From Pogostemon cablin (taxonomy: Eukaryota; Streptophyta; Magnoliopsida; Lamiales; Lamiaceae), in the NCBI GenBank assembly GCA_023678885.1, contig CM042987.1, positions 25,940,927-26,004,926 on the forward strand: a stretch of DNA of 64,000 nucleotides, written 5' to 3'. Within the stretch, counting starts at the first letter, position 1. Each line of letters starts with the position of its first letter. Positions 46,620-57,780 of this stretch are shown here, one piece after another. The notes under the pieces are model-generated. The model saw only the letters and a program-made list of their open reading frames with translations, was not told the DNA's origin and ran no database searches. A program made the position numbers and the translations under genes.

Positions 46620-47356
46620 TATAAAGGTATTAAATTATGAAAATGATAAACGAAAACATTCTTGGTTTATCAAAGTATGTTCAAATGTTTATAACAATGA
46701 AATTCCACACTGATTTATACACTGGTTTTATTGTTTCGGTCCTACTCCGAATATTTTACCAGAAAAGATAAAAATTTCTTTTGGCAAATGGATTGATATA
46801 TCCTCTCAGCTTTTGAAAAAGCAAGAATTAAAATTATATATTGAGAGAATAGCCTTATGTTGTTTCTTTATTGAATTTTCAATCCCATGGATTTTTAAAT
46901 GGACTCTAGAAATTGGTTATATCAAAACAGGAATTCCATGTTTATATCGCACTTTCCATACTAAATTATGAGAAAAAAACAAAAGAAATATATGGGAAAG
47001 AAACAATAGATCTTGTTGAAAAGAAAATAAGATCATATGACAATCAGCATAAAGAAGTTTATAATTCTTCTCCATTTTATCATATTATCAGAAAATCAAA
47101 AATAAAATCAGAAAATTTGATCAGAGAAAAGATGATATCTGCATATATAGAAGAAATGAAAAAAGATCTTGTATTACAATTTGGTGAAGATAATAAGTCT
47201 GACTCGACAACTATGGCATCGAAAAATATGCAAGATGCTCAAGATCCCAATGAAGTTGATATAGATGAAATATTTGAAGCTATCAAGGATACATTGGTAG
47301 AAAAATTCTCATCAGATATGGAAGCATCTTCTTCATTATTTCCGCCAGAAAACTAA
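46620..47356 (+). pseudogene. Unrecognised ORF with an upstream homologous-looking frame
   Basis: ATG 46913 opens a 147-codon frame rich in Lys, Glu and Asp. It includes KTKEIYGKETIDLVEKKI, an acidic tail and a C-terminus SSSLFPPEN. Upstream, 46640-46960 is open in another frame except for one stop, reading KRKHSWFIKVCSNVYNNEIP, then GPTPNILPEKIKISFGKWID and FFIEFSIPWIFKW. It then runs into the first frame through a probable single-base shift near 46960. Together they look like one protein of about 240 residues broken once. Trp/Phe-rich then charged composition suggests a retroelement or virus-derived structural protein rather than a housekeeping gene, but I cannot name the family. Confidence 0.35.
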
Positions 47357-47429
47357 AGCCGAGATAATGGCAGACAAAGACCCAAAAAATTCGGATGCAG
47401 AGCACATGAAGAAGAGAGTTAGATTCCAC

Positions 47430-48480
47430 ATCCATCCTATACCACATACAAGCCCTAACTCCATCATACAGAGCCGTGGAGAGAGGTTCGTCTGTCGAAC
47501 CAAGTGAAGATTCAAGACGGAGAGAGTCGCGACGGTGCTCGCATCTAGGGTTTACTTCGCTACTTAATTTATCTTGTAATTTTCAAGACTATGGGTAAGA
47601 TCCTACCAACCACCATGATTGTTCCTAGATCAATCATGGGCTAGAATCGCTTCGGTAGTTATAGGGTTATGAAGGTTTTATGAGTTAATTTATTTTCTAT
47701 GTGTAAACTCTGTACAACACTACTTGTGGTTTATTTTATATAAGACTATGCTTTTTAAATTCATACTCACAGTCGTTTTGTGCATTATTAACTGTTATGT
47801 AGAATTTGAATACATATCTTGGTTATTGGTTGAGTGTGTTCACTGCTGAGCAGGATTACATGTTATAATTTTAAGTGAAGGGATTTCGAAGTCTTATTAG
47901 AACTATCTTACATAAATACTTGTTAATTGAATACTATTCGGGTTAATAAGTAGGATAAAGAGTATAACTTCATAGTACCTATAAAGGGAGATCATATCAG
48001 GTTAGAGTACTAAGTGCACGGAAAATAATTAATACTGATAGTACCTAGAAAGGGGGGTGAATTATATCTCTTACTCCGAGGAAATTCACACGTGTCATAC
48101 GCTTATTTGCTTATGTCTATAGAGTGAACTTGCATGGTTTAGTGATGCATCCATAAACCACAAAGCTGAGTTAGACATCAACACATTAAAGGAAAATTAA
48201 TGAGTAAAACTGGATAACTCGAAGAACTACCTAATTTCTCACTTGATCACAGTCGTATTATCTCTACTGCTTATTATTTTAATTGTTATTTTAATTATTC
48301 ATTACTTAGTTACTTAATCTTTACAATCATATTGTTATAATAGTCTTAACAAGTTAGAACTTAATTAAATTAATAATAATCCATCCCTTGGGTTCAATAA
48401 TCACTTGGTTGCCTATCAAAACTACAATTGATATCCTAATACTTGGGGATTAATTTTGTGTATTGAGAAAATGCTCATCA
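47430..48480 (+). repeat. LTR A, left-truncated (Athila/Tat-type gypsy)
   Basis: Homologous to the 3' 1.1 kb of LTR B (about 54700-55760) and LTR C, with more divergence (roughly 80 percent by eye). Shared blocks include ATCTAGGGTTT, CATGGGCTAGAA, ACAACACTACTTGTG and ACTGCTGAGCA. It ends GCTCATCA directly before the PBS. The 5' part, including the region that would hold the promoter, is absent or unrecognisable, so the left limit is approximate. Confidence 0.75.
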
Positions 48481-48486
48481 AGTTCT

Positions 48487-48504
48487 TGGCGCCGTTGCCA
48501 GGGA
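48487..48504 (+). other. Primer binding site, copy A
   Basis: TGGCGCCGTTGCCAGGGA matches the PBS used by Athila/Tat elements (tRNA-Asp type), six bases after the LTR end. Confidence 0.85.
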
Positions 48505-48540
48505 CGGCATTAATCCAGAGAATTAGAACCTTATAATCCA

Positions 48541-49670
48541 GAGATTGGAGCATCGTCAAGAAAGAAAAAGGGGAAGAAGAAAAAGAACAAGAAAGTAGAA
48601 CTAACTAAAGCTCTTAATTTAGGAGTTGAAGTTGACGAGCTGAATCCGCAAGTAACTGAAGCTGCAACCAAATTCAATTTGGAAGCAGAAGCAGTTAACA
48701 TGGCGGTGAATCCTGATACACTTGTCATCCGTGAAGTCTTTAGGAACAACGGAGGAGGCAATGCAGGGCTATTAGGAGCAAGGGAGCCGAAGCTGATTTT
48801 TATCTTCACCCTGCTCTTATCATCATGATTGAAAGGAGTCCCTTCTCTGGGGAAACCTTTGAATAATTTCCTTGGGTATGCAAGTACACAAAAAGATGCA
48901 GGAGCTCATGAAGATGCGAAGAAGATCGTCTTGTTTAAGTTCTCACTGAATGAAAAAGCGAGAGATTGGTACGATAATCTTAATGCTGCTGAATGTGATA
49001 CCTGGGAGACATTGAAAGTGAAATTCTTAGAGCGATACATGCCACTCTCAAAGGTTTTTAAGATAAAATAAGAAATCAATCAATTTTCTATCGATGGTAA
49101 TGAGAAGTTTCATGAGGCATGGGACAGATTCACGGACGTGCTTAGGTAGTGTCCACAACATGGGCTCTCTAAAGCTCAATACATCAGTATTTTCTATAGC
49201 GGACTGGACTGTGATTCTTGAGTTTTACTCGATACTTCATCGAATGGATCATTACTTAAAAAGTCATCCGTTGAGGTCGAAAAGCTCTTTGAGGATATTT
49301 CGATGAATTCAAGAGATTGGCCAACTGATAGAATGAGAGGCACTTATGTTCTTAGAAAGGTAGTGTAGGTTGAGCATACTATGGTTAAGTTGAGAAGAGA
49401 CGATGAGATCGTCTCTAGTTTGACTAATATCAGCAAGCTACTGAGTCTCAGCGAAAGCAGATCATGGACTTATCTCAGAGTGTACCAATTATGCAGGATG
49501 TGTGCAATGAAGGAGCTAGCCAAGAGGAGATGAAAGAGGCGAACTATGCCATGGGTCAAAGAATTCAAGGAACGAGGTTCCAAAATCAAGAAAATTGGAA
49601 TTATCAAGGGAACTACAATCGTGGTCCACCAAGTAATTATCAACAACCAAGGAGGCTGGAGTTTTCGTGA
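48541..49670 (+). pseudogene. Athila/Tat-type gag, copy A
   Basis: Aligned in pieces to the intact gag at 61039. NPDTLVIREVFRNNGG is at about 48712. Frame 48829-49071 has NNFLGYASTQKDAGAHEDAK, KFSLNEKARDWYDNLNAAE and FLERYMP. Later blocks include EAWDRFTDVLR, PQHGLSKAQYISIFY and VEKLFEDISMNSRDWPTDR. A shift near 48800 and several stops (for example after LR in DVLR) break it. 49464-49670 is the Gln/Asn-rich region before the linker. Confidence 0.8.
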
Positions 49671-50043
49671 AGTAATCTAAATAATGCAGTACAACCTCCT
49701 ATTGGTGTTGATCCGGGTGCTAAGGTGGAAGAAAGAAAATCTGGTTTCGAGAATACGGTGAACAGGTACATGGTAAGGAGTGATGCAAGAGTAGATCGAC
49801 TTGAGGCCAAGTTAGAAAAGAAGATTGATGTCAATCATGAAGATTTGTCTAAACAAGTTAAAGACCTTACATTGTTGATGGGGTAGATGGCAGGAAACGT
49901 GAACAAATTGACTCAAACTATTGAGAAGGAAAAGTTTCCATATCAAAGTATTGAGAACCCTAAGTCTTGTCATGCCATCACATTAAGGTTAGGAATGCAG
50001 TATGAAGGTTCAATGAAGCCGTCGAGTGAAAACGAAGGGTGCA

Positions 50044-50295
50044 GGAGCCTTGTTCGACCAGACCTAACCAGTTCGACCAGATCTGATGGTCGAACTGAGG
50101 TCGAACAACCTTCGAAAAAATAGCTCTATTTTATGTCCCACTGTTCGACCAACGCATATCCGTTCGACCAGACCATCTTAGTTGAATGTTGGCCGAACAA
50201 CAATAGAGGGAGATGACATCGCGATCAGAGTTACTGTTCGACCAAAAGTAACATGTTCGACTAGACCTTGATGGTCGAACAGAGGTCGAACAACA
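50044..50295 (+). repeat. Three dyad units of GTTCGACCA / TGGTCGAAC, copy A
   Basis: Units at about 50050-50113, 50142-50200 and 50232-50295. Each has two forward GTTCGACCA motifs followed by one or two reverse TGGTCGAAC or AGGTCGAAC motifs, spaced about 90 bp apart. They lie in the linker between gag and protease, as in copies B and C. Confidence 0.85.
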
Positions 50296-50499
50296 TCACT
50301 TTGCGCCAGTTTCGATACTGAATGCTACACCTGTTGTTCAGAACACTTCAGAGCCATCCCAAGAGCAAAATACTGAGCTTACAGTGGAAAAAAAGTAGGA
50401 AAGAGCAAAAGAATTGAGAGCCGAGAAGGATAAGACGGGGAAGGTTGAACGTGACGAATGGAGAATTCCTAAAGCTATGATACCTACTCCATCTCCCTT

Positions 50500-51478
50500 T
50501 TGGATCGTCAAAAAGGGATTGGAAAAAAAGTTCAAGAGATTTTAAGATATTATGAACAAGATAAGCTTGAACATTCATTTCTCCGAAGTAATCATGGAGA
50601 TGTCGTACTATGCCCGATTTTTGAAAATATCATATTAAAGAAGAGAAGCTTGAACGGGGTAGAGACGGTGAATTTATCAGAAAACTACAGCTCGATCATT
50701 CAGCAAAAGCTGCCACAGAAGTTGAAAGATCCAGGGAGCTTCACTATCTTATGTGAAATTGGAAAGGGGTGGCACGTAAAGCTTTATGTGATCTTGGAGC
50801 AATCATCAACTTGATGCCCTTATCTATATTTAAGAAGCTAAGTTTGGGGGAGCTTGCTCCCACAACAGTGCTTTACAATTGGCGAATAGATCTATGACTT
50901 TTCCGAAGGGTGTGATAGAAGATGTACTTGTCAAAGTGGACAAGCTCATATTTCTTGTGGATTTTCTAGTGCTTGAGATGGAAGATGACAAGGATAATAT
51001 CCCCTTGATTTTAGGGAGACCATTCATTGCTACTGCTGGAGCTATGATTTATATTCAGAAGGGTGAGCTTAGGCTACAGATGGATAAAGATAAAGTTCTA
51101 TTTAACCTTGACAAAGCAATGAAGATGCCAAAGGAGACACAGTGTCACAGCATCGATGTGGTGGAGGAGATTGTGAAGCAAGACATGTCATTGATCCTTT
51201 TAAAGGATCCCTTGGAGACATGCTTGATGGAGTCTCTTACTTTTTTCACCACAGAGCTAGATGAGCTCTCCAATGAGGTATGTATTGATTTTCTTGAAAA
51301 CCTACTTGCTTTGGGTGATGATAGGTATGAATCAAAGAGGACCAAGTTTGAAGAGGTGAAGTGGACTAGAAAATACTTACCTTTGGATAGAGAGAGCACT
51401 CCAAAAGAAGAAAAGAATGAGGAGTTGAAACAACTACCGGAGCACTTGAAGTACGCCTATTTAGGTGACAATGAATAA
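50500..51478 (+). pseudogene. Athila/Tat-type protease region, copy A
   Basis: At about 50770-50815 the sequence reads KALCDLGAIINLMPL, with DLGA in place of the D-S/T-G of retropepsins, as is usual in this lineage. The frame 50879-51478 continues IPLILGRPFIATAGAMIYIQ and KGELRLQMDKDKVLFNLDKA, then a long acidic spacer leading to RT. A stop near 50813 and a frame change separate the active site from the downstream half. Confidence 0.75.
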
Positions 51479-51526
51479 TATCCGGTAATTATATCTTCTT
51501 TCCTTGATGATGATCAACTTGAGGAG

Positions 51527-52970
51527 TTGTTAGATGTGCTTAGGAAGTATAAGTCTGCGATTGGTTGGTCTGTTGATGATTTGAAATGTATTAGTCCATC
51601 ATATTGCATGCATAGAATAAGATTGGTAGATGAGGCTAAGAGTAGCATTCAACATCAGCGGAGGGTGAATCCCGCTATTCAAGAAGTGATTATGAAGCAA
51701 ATCCTAACATGGCTAGATGTAGGAATTATTTATCCAATTAGTGATAGTCCCCATGTGAGTCCACTGCATGTTGTAGCTAAAAAGGTAGGCATGACTATTG
51801 GGAAAGCCGATGATGGTGAGACTTTAGCCACTAGGATTCCTATGGGATGGCGTCTGTGTACGGATTACAGGAAACTGAATGAAAATACATGCAAAGACCA
51901 TTTTCCCCTTCCTTTCATGGATCAAATGCTCGATCGTCTTGTAGGATATGAGTTTTATTGTTTCTTGGATGGGTACTCATGTTATAATCAAATTATGATT
52001 GCACCCAAAGACCAGGAAAAGACTACTTTTACTTGCCCTTATGGAACTTTCGCCTTTTGGATTATGTAATGCATCTGCTACATTTCAGCGCTGCATGATG
52101 GCCATATTTGATGGGTTGATAGAAAAGATCATGGAGGTATTTATGGATGATTTTTCTGTGTTTGGTTCCTCCTTTGATATTTGTTTATCTAACTTGTCTA
52201 CTGTTTTGAAGAGATGCCAAGAAACTAATCTTGTCTTGAATTGGGAGAAGTGTCACTTCATGGTGAGAGATGGGATTGTTCTTGGGCATCATGTTTCTGC
52301 CAAAGGATTGCAGGTGGATAGAGCAAAGGTGGTGGCGATTGAGAAGCTTCCACCACCTACCAATGAACGAGGAGTGCGGTCCTTCCTTGGACACGCCGGT
52401 TTTTACAGAATATTCATTAAAGACTTCTCAAAATACTCCAAGCCCTTATCTCATTTACTTGAAAAGGATGTTCATTTTGTTTTTGATGAAGAATGTCTAA
52501 CAGCTTTTCAGGTGTTGAAAGAGGCGCTTATTACTGCACCTATCTTGATCACACCAGATTGGACTCAGCCGTTTGTACTTATGTGTGATGCAAGTGACTT
52601 TGCACTTGGTGTGGTGGTTGGGCAGATGAGGGAGAAGAAGTTTTGCGCCATTTACTATGCGAGTAAAACTTTTGATGCAGAACAAAAGAACTACACTATT
52701 ACTGAAAAGGAGTTTCTGGCTGTGGTGTATGCATTCAACAAGTTTCGACAGTATTTGGTTGGCATGAAGACTATAGTGTATACGGATCACTCCGTAATCT
52801 GGTACTTGATGGAAAAGAAGGAAGCAAAGTCAAGGATCATTAGATGGATTCTTCTTCTGCAAGAGTTTGATATGGAGATACGGTATAAGAAAGGAACAGA
52901 GAATGTTTTGGCGGATCACCTATCAAGGTTGGAGACAAGGGAGCATTGTGATGATTCTTTCAATTATATA
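51527..52970 (+). pseudogene. Athila/Tat-type reverse transcriptase and RNase H, copy A
   Basis: 51527-52069 has WRLCTDYRKLNENTCKDHFP and DQMLDRLVGYEFYCFLDGYS, then stops after TCPYGTFAF. 51999-53204 picks up in the next frame with FGLCNASATFQRCM, so about ten bases of the usual motif are missing. Then follow the catalytic EVFMDDFSVFG (FMDD, typical of this lineage), FLGHAGFYRIFIKDFSK, and RNase H with LMCDASDFALGVVV, EKEFLAVVYAFNKFRQYL, YTDHSVIWYLM and LADHLSRL. The second frame is 401 codons and otherwise uninterrupted. Confidence 0.92.
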
Positions 52971-53161
52971 GAAGAGATGTTCCCTGATGAGAAGATATTG
53001 GCGGTGTTTGCTGAAGGGGCGGAGAGAGCTTGTGTGGTAGCTGCTCAAGGAATGGATCTATGGTATGTTGATTATGTCAATTACATTGCCGTAGGTGAAA
53101 TTCCAAAAGAACTCAATAGGTATCAACTTGTCAAGTTTAAGAGAGATGTTGATACTTTCAT

Positions 53162-53794
53162 ATGTGTGATCCGTTTATCTACAAGATTTGTACGGATTCC
53201 ATAGTCCGTAGGTGTGTGCCTGAGATAAAGATGGAGAGTGTTCTTGAATTTTGGCATGCACATCCTAATGGGGGGCACTTCGGAGCTCAAAAGACAGTAG
53301 CTAAGGTACTTCAATCTGCTCTTTATTGGCCTACCTTATTTAAAGACTGTGAGTCCTATGTAGCAACATGCGATAGATGTCAAAGGATGGGGAACATAAG
53401 TAGAAGAGATGAGATGCCACTTCAGCCGAGCATTGTTGTTGAGATCTTCGATGTATGGGGGATCAATTTTATTGGAACTTTTCCCCCATCTAATGGATTT
53501 CTCTACATCCTTTTAGCAGTGATTATGTTTATAAGTGGGTACTGGAAGCCATTCCCACTCATGTGAAGGATTCAAGAACTATTTTGTCCTTCTTGAAGAA
53601 GCATATATTTGCCCGCTATGGAGTTCCTAGACACTAGTGAGTGATGGAGGGTCACACTTCGTCAACAAGCTTCTTGAAGCGAATGGGCAAGCGAATGGGC
53701 ATAGGGTTACTACACCCTATCACCCTCAAGCGAAAGGGCAAGCGGAGGTCTCTAACCGACAAGTGAAGCAAATCCTGGAGAAAGTGGTCGGAAC
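53162..53794 (+). pseudogene. Athila/Tat-type integrase, copy A, cut by LTR B
   Basis: The zinc finger HAHPNGGHFGAQKT and CDRCQRMGNISRRD is followed by VWGINFIGTFPPSNG, where the first catalytic Asp (GID/GVD in relatives) is Asn. After a stop at 53564-53566, 53637-53794 gives MSDGGSHFVNKLL and YHPQAKGQAEVSNRQVKQIL with the second Asp and the Glu. A GCGAATGGGCAA phrase is duplicated at about 53680-53700. The domain ends abruptly at VVGT, exactly where LTR B starts. The remainder of the integrase is not in the window. Confidence 0.88.
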
Positions 53795-55760
53795 TGATGA
53801 GAGTAAAAATAAGCGTGTTTTAGTGTCCAATTTAATATCTTTTTGACATGAATTGTTATCATATATTAGCACCAGTATCTTATATTTGATAAATGTGAGA
53901 AAAAGGTGCACTAGAGGCATTTTATTTTGTTTTAGGTGAAAAAAGGTTCAAAATTGCCAAGTTGGAGAAAAGGTACAATTTGTGCAATGATGCTGAAAAA
54001 TACATGTCTAACTTGTATAATTTTTCTGTATTCTTGTGGAGCTTTAAATTAGAATTATTATATATGGTTGTAAAGCCACAGAAGAGAGGGTCGCTTTAGC
54101 GTAAAGAACACCTCAATCAGATCCCAAACGAGAAAGTTATGATCAACGTCGTGACGTCGCGCAAGCTGTGCCGAACAGAACGGCTGTGCCACGTTTCATG
54201 ACTTGTTATACACTGAAATGTTGGAGTTTCTGTGAGTTCTTTATATGGATGGAAATTCAAGGAAAATAGAATAGCATGAGCATAATAATTACTCAAATCA
54301 GAGCTTGGATGTGGGAGTTATGTATGAAACGGTGAGACTGCGCAAGCTTATTCGACCAAGGAGATCCATTCCACCAGAATCTGCACGGTCGAATGGAAGA
54401 GGTCAAGTCGAACAGAATGTGTTCTGACTTACAGAAAGGTTGTTCGACCACCGTTTGACCAGGAGATCTTGTTCGACCAAAATTGGTCTGGTCGAACGGT
54501 TGATTTTGATGGGATTTACACTTCCAGTGTGTGTATTTTTGTGTTTTTCAAGAAAAAGTCCATTCAAGGTCCATAAGGAGAGCTCATAAGTATAAAAGAG
54601 GATGTAGATCACATTATTAAGGTACTAGATTAGATTGGATTGGATTGGAGAGAGACCACAATAATACTATACCCCACAAGGGGGGATTACCTCCCAACCA
54701 TCATCCACATCCTTTCTTCTATCCATCGATCACTTTGAAGATTCGTATGTGGAATCAAGAGGAGAACCAAGAGGAGGATTCAAGACAAAGAAGGACGCAA
54801 CGACGCTCACATCTAGGGTTTTCTTTGTTTTCTAATTTATCTTGTATTTTCCGAACATATGGGTAAGATCTATCCAACCCCCATGATTGTTCTTCGTAAC
54901 ATCATGGGCTAGAACCATTTTGGTAGATCTAGGGTTTTAAAAGTTTTTATGAATTAATTGAACTTTCGTGTGTATACTCCGTACAACACTACTTGTGAAT
55001 TTATTTTATATAAGACTATGCATTTTTAATTCATACTCAGAGTTGTTTTGTGTATCATTAACTGTTATGTAGAGTCTGAATACATATCTTGGTTATTGAT
55101 TGAGTGCGTTCATTGCTGAGCAAGATTCCATGTAATGATTCTAAGTGAGGGGACTCCGAAGCTTTATTAGAACTATCTTATATGAATACTTATTAATTGA
55201 ATTGGATTCGGGTTGATAAGTAGGATAAAGAGGTTAACTTTATAGTACCTATAATGGGAGATCATATCGGGTTAGAGTACCAATTATAGGGGAAAATAAT
55301 TGATACTGATAGTACCTAAAAAGGGGGGTGAAGTTATATCTCTTACTCCAAAGTTATTCACAAGTGTTACACGCTTATTTACTTGTGTCTATAGAGTAGA
55401 TTTGCATGGCTTAGTGATGCGTTCATATTCCACAAGGCAGAGTCGGACATAGATATACGAAAGGAAGATTAATGAGTGAAACTGGATTATCCTAGAGCTA
55501 CTTATTCTCCTACTTGATCCACTTTCGTATTCTTCTGAAGTGCTTTTATTTTAATTGTTATTTTAATTAATTGGTTAGTAGATTATAATTAAATTCCACA
55601 AACTATATTTCTACAATTCATCTTAATTAATTTAGTAAATAATTAAATTGATAATACGCCATCCTTTGGGTTCGATAATTCACTTGGTCGCTTGTTTAAA
55701 CTGCAACTGACATCCTTAATTGTTGGGGATTAATTTTGCGTACAAAGAAAATGCGCATTA
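53795..55760 (+). repeat. LTR B (full length)
   Basis: 1966 bp from TGATGAGAGTAAAAATAAGC to GCGCATTA (CA expected at the end; here CATTA). It contains two dyad units (54350-54420 and 54441-54500) and a TATA box at 54591. Relative to LTR C it has an extra 722 bp (53890-54611). Confidence 0.85.
54591..54598 (+). promoter_or_regulatory. Predicted LTR B TATA box
   Basis: TATAAAAG downstream of the two dyad units. It falls within the 722-bp segment missing from LTR C, so LTR C probably lacks this promoter. Motif-based prediction. Confidence 0.5.
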
Positions 55761-55766
55761 AGTTCT

Positions 55767-55784
55767 TGGCGCCGTTGTCGGGGA
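55767..55784 (+). other. Primer binding site, copy B
   Basis: TGGCGCCGTTGTCGGGGA, six bases after LTR B; one base differs from copy A within the GTTGYC part. Confidence 0.85.
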
Positions 55785-55932
55785 TGGATGTTATTATTAA
55801 TTTATTATTTCTAGTTTGATTAAGACTTTTATTTGTGATTATTTATTTATATCTAACCTTAAATTTTTCTGAGGTACTTGTGCACTAGGAAAAGGAGAGG
55901 AAGGAAAGAAGGAATGACACATTGAGCTAAAC

Positions 55933-56720
55933 ATGACCGGAGCAAGACAGAATCCGGATAATGTTGTCATACGTGAAATTTTCACGAACTATGGGATTGG
56001 CAACATGGGGTTGATAGGAGCAAGGGGGAACGATGATGATTTTGAGATACATTCCGCTCTTATTAATATGGTAGAGAAGAATTCATTTTCTGGAGGTTGC
56101 TTTGAAGATCCATATCAGCATCTCTGAAGATTTCTTGGTTATGCAAACACTCAAAAGGGTGCTGGAGCTAAAGATAATGCTAGGCGGATCGCCTTATTCA
56201 AATTTTCATTAATTGATGGAGCAGAAGCTTGGTATGAAACTCTTGACGCCACAGATTGCACTACATGGGACCAACTGCATCAGAAGTTCTTGGAGAGATA
56301 CAAGCCACCCTCAAGGATCTTAAGAATGAAGCAAGACATTACCCAAATTGTTATGAATCAGGGTGAAAAATTTCTTGAGGTGTGGGATAGGTTTAAAGAT
56401 ATGCTCAGGATGTGCCCACAACATGGAATGTCTAAGGCTCAGTACATAAGCATCTTCTACTATGGATTGAATTGTGAGTCGCGTATTCTTATTGATGCAT
56501 CATCAGGTGGAGCGCTGTTATCTAAGACAGCACTTGAAGCAGAAAAGTTATTTGAAGACATCTCTATGAATTCACGTGACTGCCTACAGAAAGAGTAAGA
56601 GGATCTTATGTACTTGGCAAAGTGGCTCAAGATGAACATCAAGTGGTGAAGTCGAATAGGAATGATGAGATCGTCTCTAGTTTAGCTAACATCAACAAGC
56701 TACTAGAATCCCAATAGAAA
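55933..56720 (+). pseudogene. gag, copy B
   Basis: ATG 55933 starts MTGARQNPDNVVIREIFTNY. Nearly identical to the intact gag of copy C, with two lesions: a CGA to TGA change at 56125-56127 (after YQHL), consistent with CpG deamination, and a one-base loss near 56580 that turns RDWPTER into RDCLQKE and a stop. A later in-frame stop also interrupts the end. The core (KFSLIDGAEAWYETLDATDC, FLERYKPPSRI) is a Retrotrans_gag domain. Confidence 0.88.
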
Positions 56721-56801
56721 CAGATTACATAGGTGACACAAAGGGGGCCTAGATTGAAGTAGCACGAAGAAAAGAGTGTTGAAGATACCTTCAATCGATA
56801 C

Positions 56802-57035
56802 ATGGCTGAGAATGATGCAAGGGTTGATCAACTTGAGGATACCATTAATGCTGATCATGCAGATTTACCTAAGCAGTTGAAGGACCTTACTTTGATTATA
56901 GGGCAGATGGCAGGGAACGTGAATCAATTGACACATACCGTGGAGAATAATGCCATCACATTGAGGTCTGGGACACCGTACGAAGGTCCGATGAAGCCAG
57001 TGAGCGAAAATGATAAAAACATGAGCACTATTTGA
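56802..57035 (+). pseudogene. gag C-terminal segment, copy B
   Basis: MAENDARVDQLEDTINADHA begins a short coiled-coil-like stretch (heptad-like DQLEDTI, KQLKDLTLI), followed by MAGNVNQLTHTV and NNAITLRSGTPYEGPMKP. It stops where the dyad linker begins. The same segment is found in copy C (61908) and, diverged, in copy A (49887). Confidence 0.7.
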
Positions 57036-57370
57036 CCAACACCACCTCGTTCGACCAGACCTGATGGTCGAACTGAGGTCGAATAGATTTCGGAAAAACA
57101 GAATCCTAATGCTCTGTTTTATGCCCCGCCGTTCGACCAAGACACCCTTATTCGACCAGATCAATCTGGTCGAACCATGGTCGAACAGACACCTGTGGAG
57201 AAGAAGGATCGCATTCAGATTACATGGTCCTCGTTCGACCAGAAACATGCTGTTCAACCAGAATATTCTGGTCGAACTATGGTTGAACTAGCAGTAATAG
57301 ACTGAACCTGCTTAAAGAGATCTCGTTCGACCACACCCATGTTGTTCGACCAGGCCATTCTGGTCGAACA
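57031..57370 (+). repeat. Four dyad units, copy B
   Basis: Units at 57031-57084, 57131-57186, 57233-57289 and 57324-57370, about 100 bp apart. The clearest core is GTTCGACCAGAT-CA-ATCTGGTCGAAC-like, a near-perfect 12-bp-arm palindrome at about 57150-57175, nested inside an outer GTTCGACCA/TGGTCGAAC pair. In the coding direction they read RPD-SGRT-type peptides. Confidence 0.9.
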
Positions 57371-57404
57371 ACTTCATTCACCTCTCGTTTCGATACCGAA
57401 TGCT

Positions 57405-57780
57405 ATGCCTATTGTTCAGAACACTCTAGAGCAATCCCAAGAGCAAAATAATGAGCTTATAGTTGAGAAGAAGTGGGAAAAAGCAAAGAGGTTGAGAGCC
57501 GAAAAGCTTAGACTGCAGATGGATAATGAAGATGTGGTTTTCTCTCTTGATCATGCAATGAAGATGTCCATGGAGACTCAATCATACAAGAGCATAGATA
57601 TAGTTTCTACCTTTTTTAATCTTAATTTTAATAAGACAGATTATTCTGAATTTAAGTGAAAGATTGACAAGGAGATGTCTAGACAGCCATGGGAGGCAGA
57701 AAATTCTGAGGATCGTATTTTTGTGACCAAGAAAGGTGAGGTGCTGAGTGTAGACAAGAAGAGGGAAAGAAAGGACTGAT
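57405..57780 (+). pseudogene. Fusion of linker to protease-edge remnant, copy B
   Basis: NTLEQSQEQNNELIVEKKWE continues the linker, then RLRAEKLRLQMDNEDVVFSL and DHAMKM match copy A 51060-51130 (KGELRLQMDKDKVLFNLDKA). The intervening 640 bp of copy A, including the protease active site, is missing. The rest (WEAENSEDRIFVTKKGE, DKKRERKD) has no match in copy A. A TGA at 57657-57659 interrupts it; copy C has TGG there. Confidence 0.75.
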
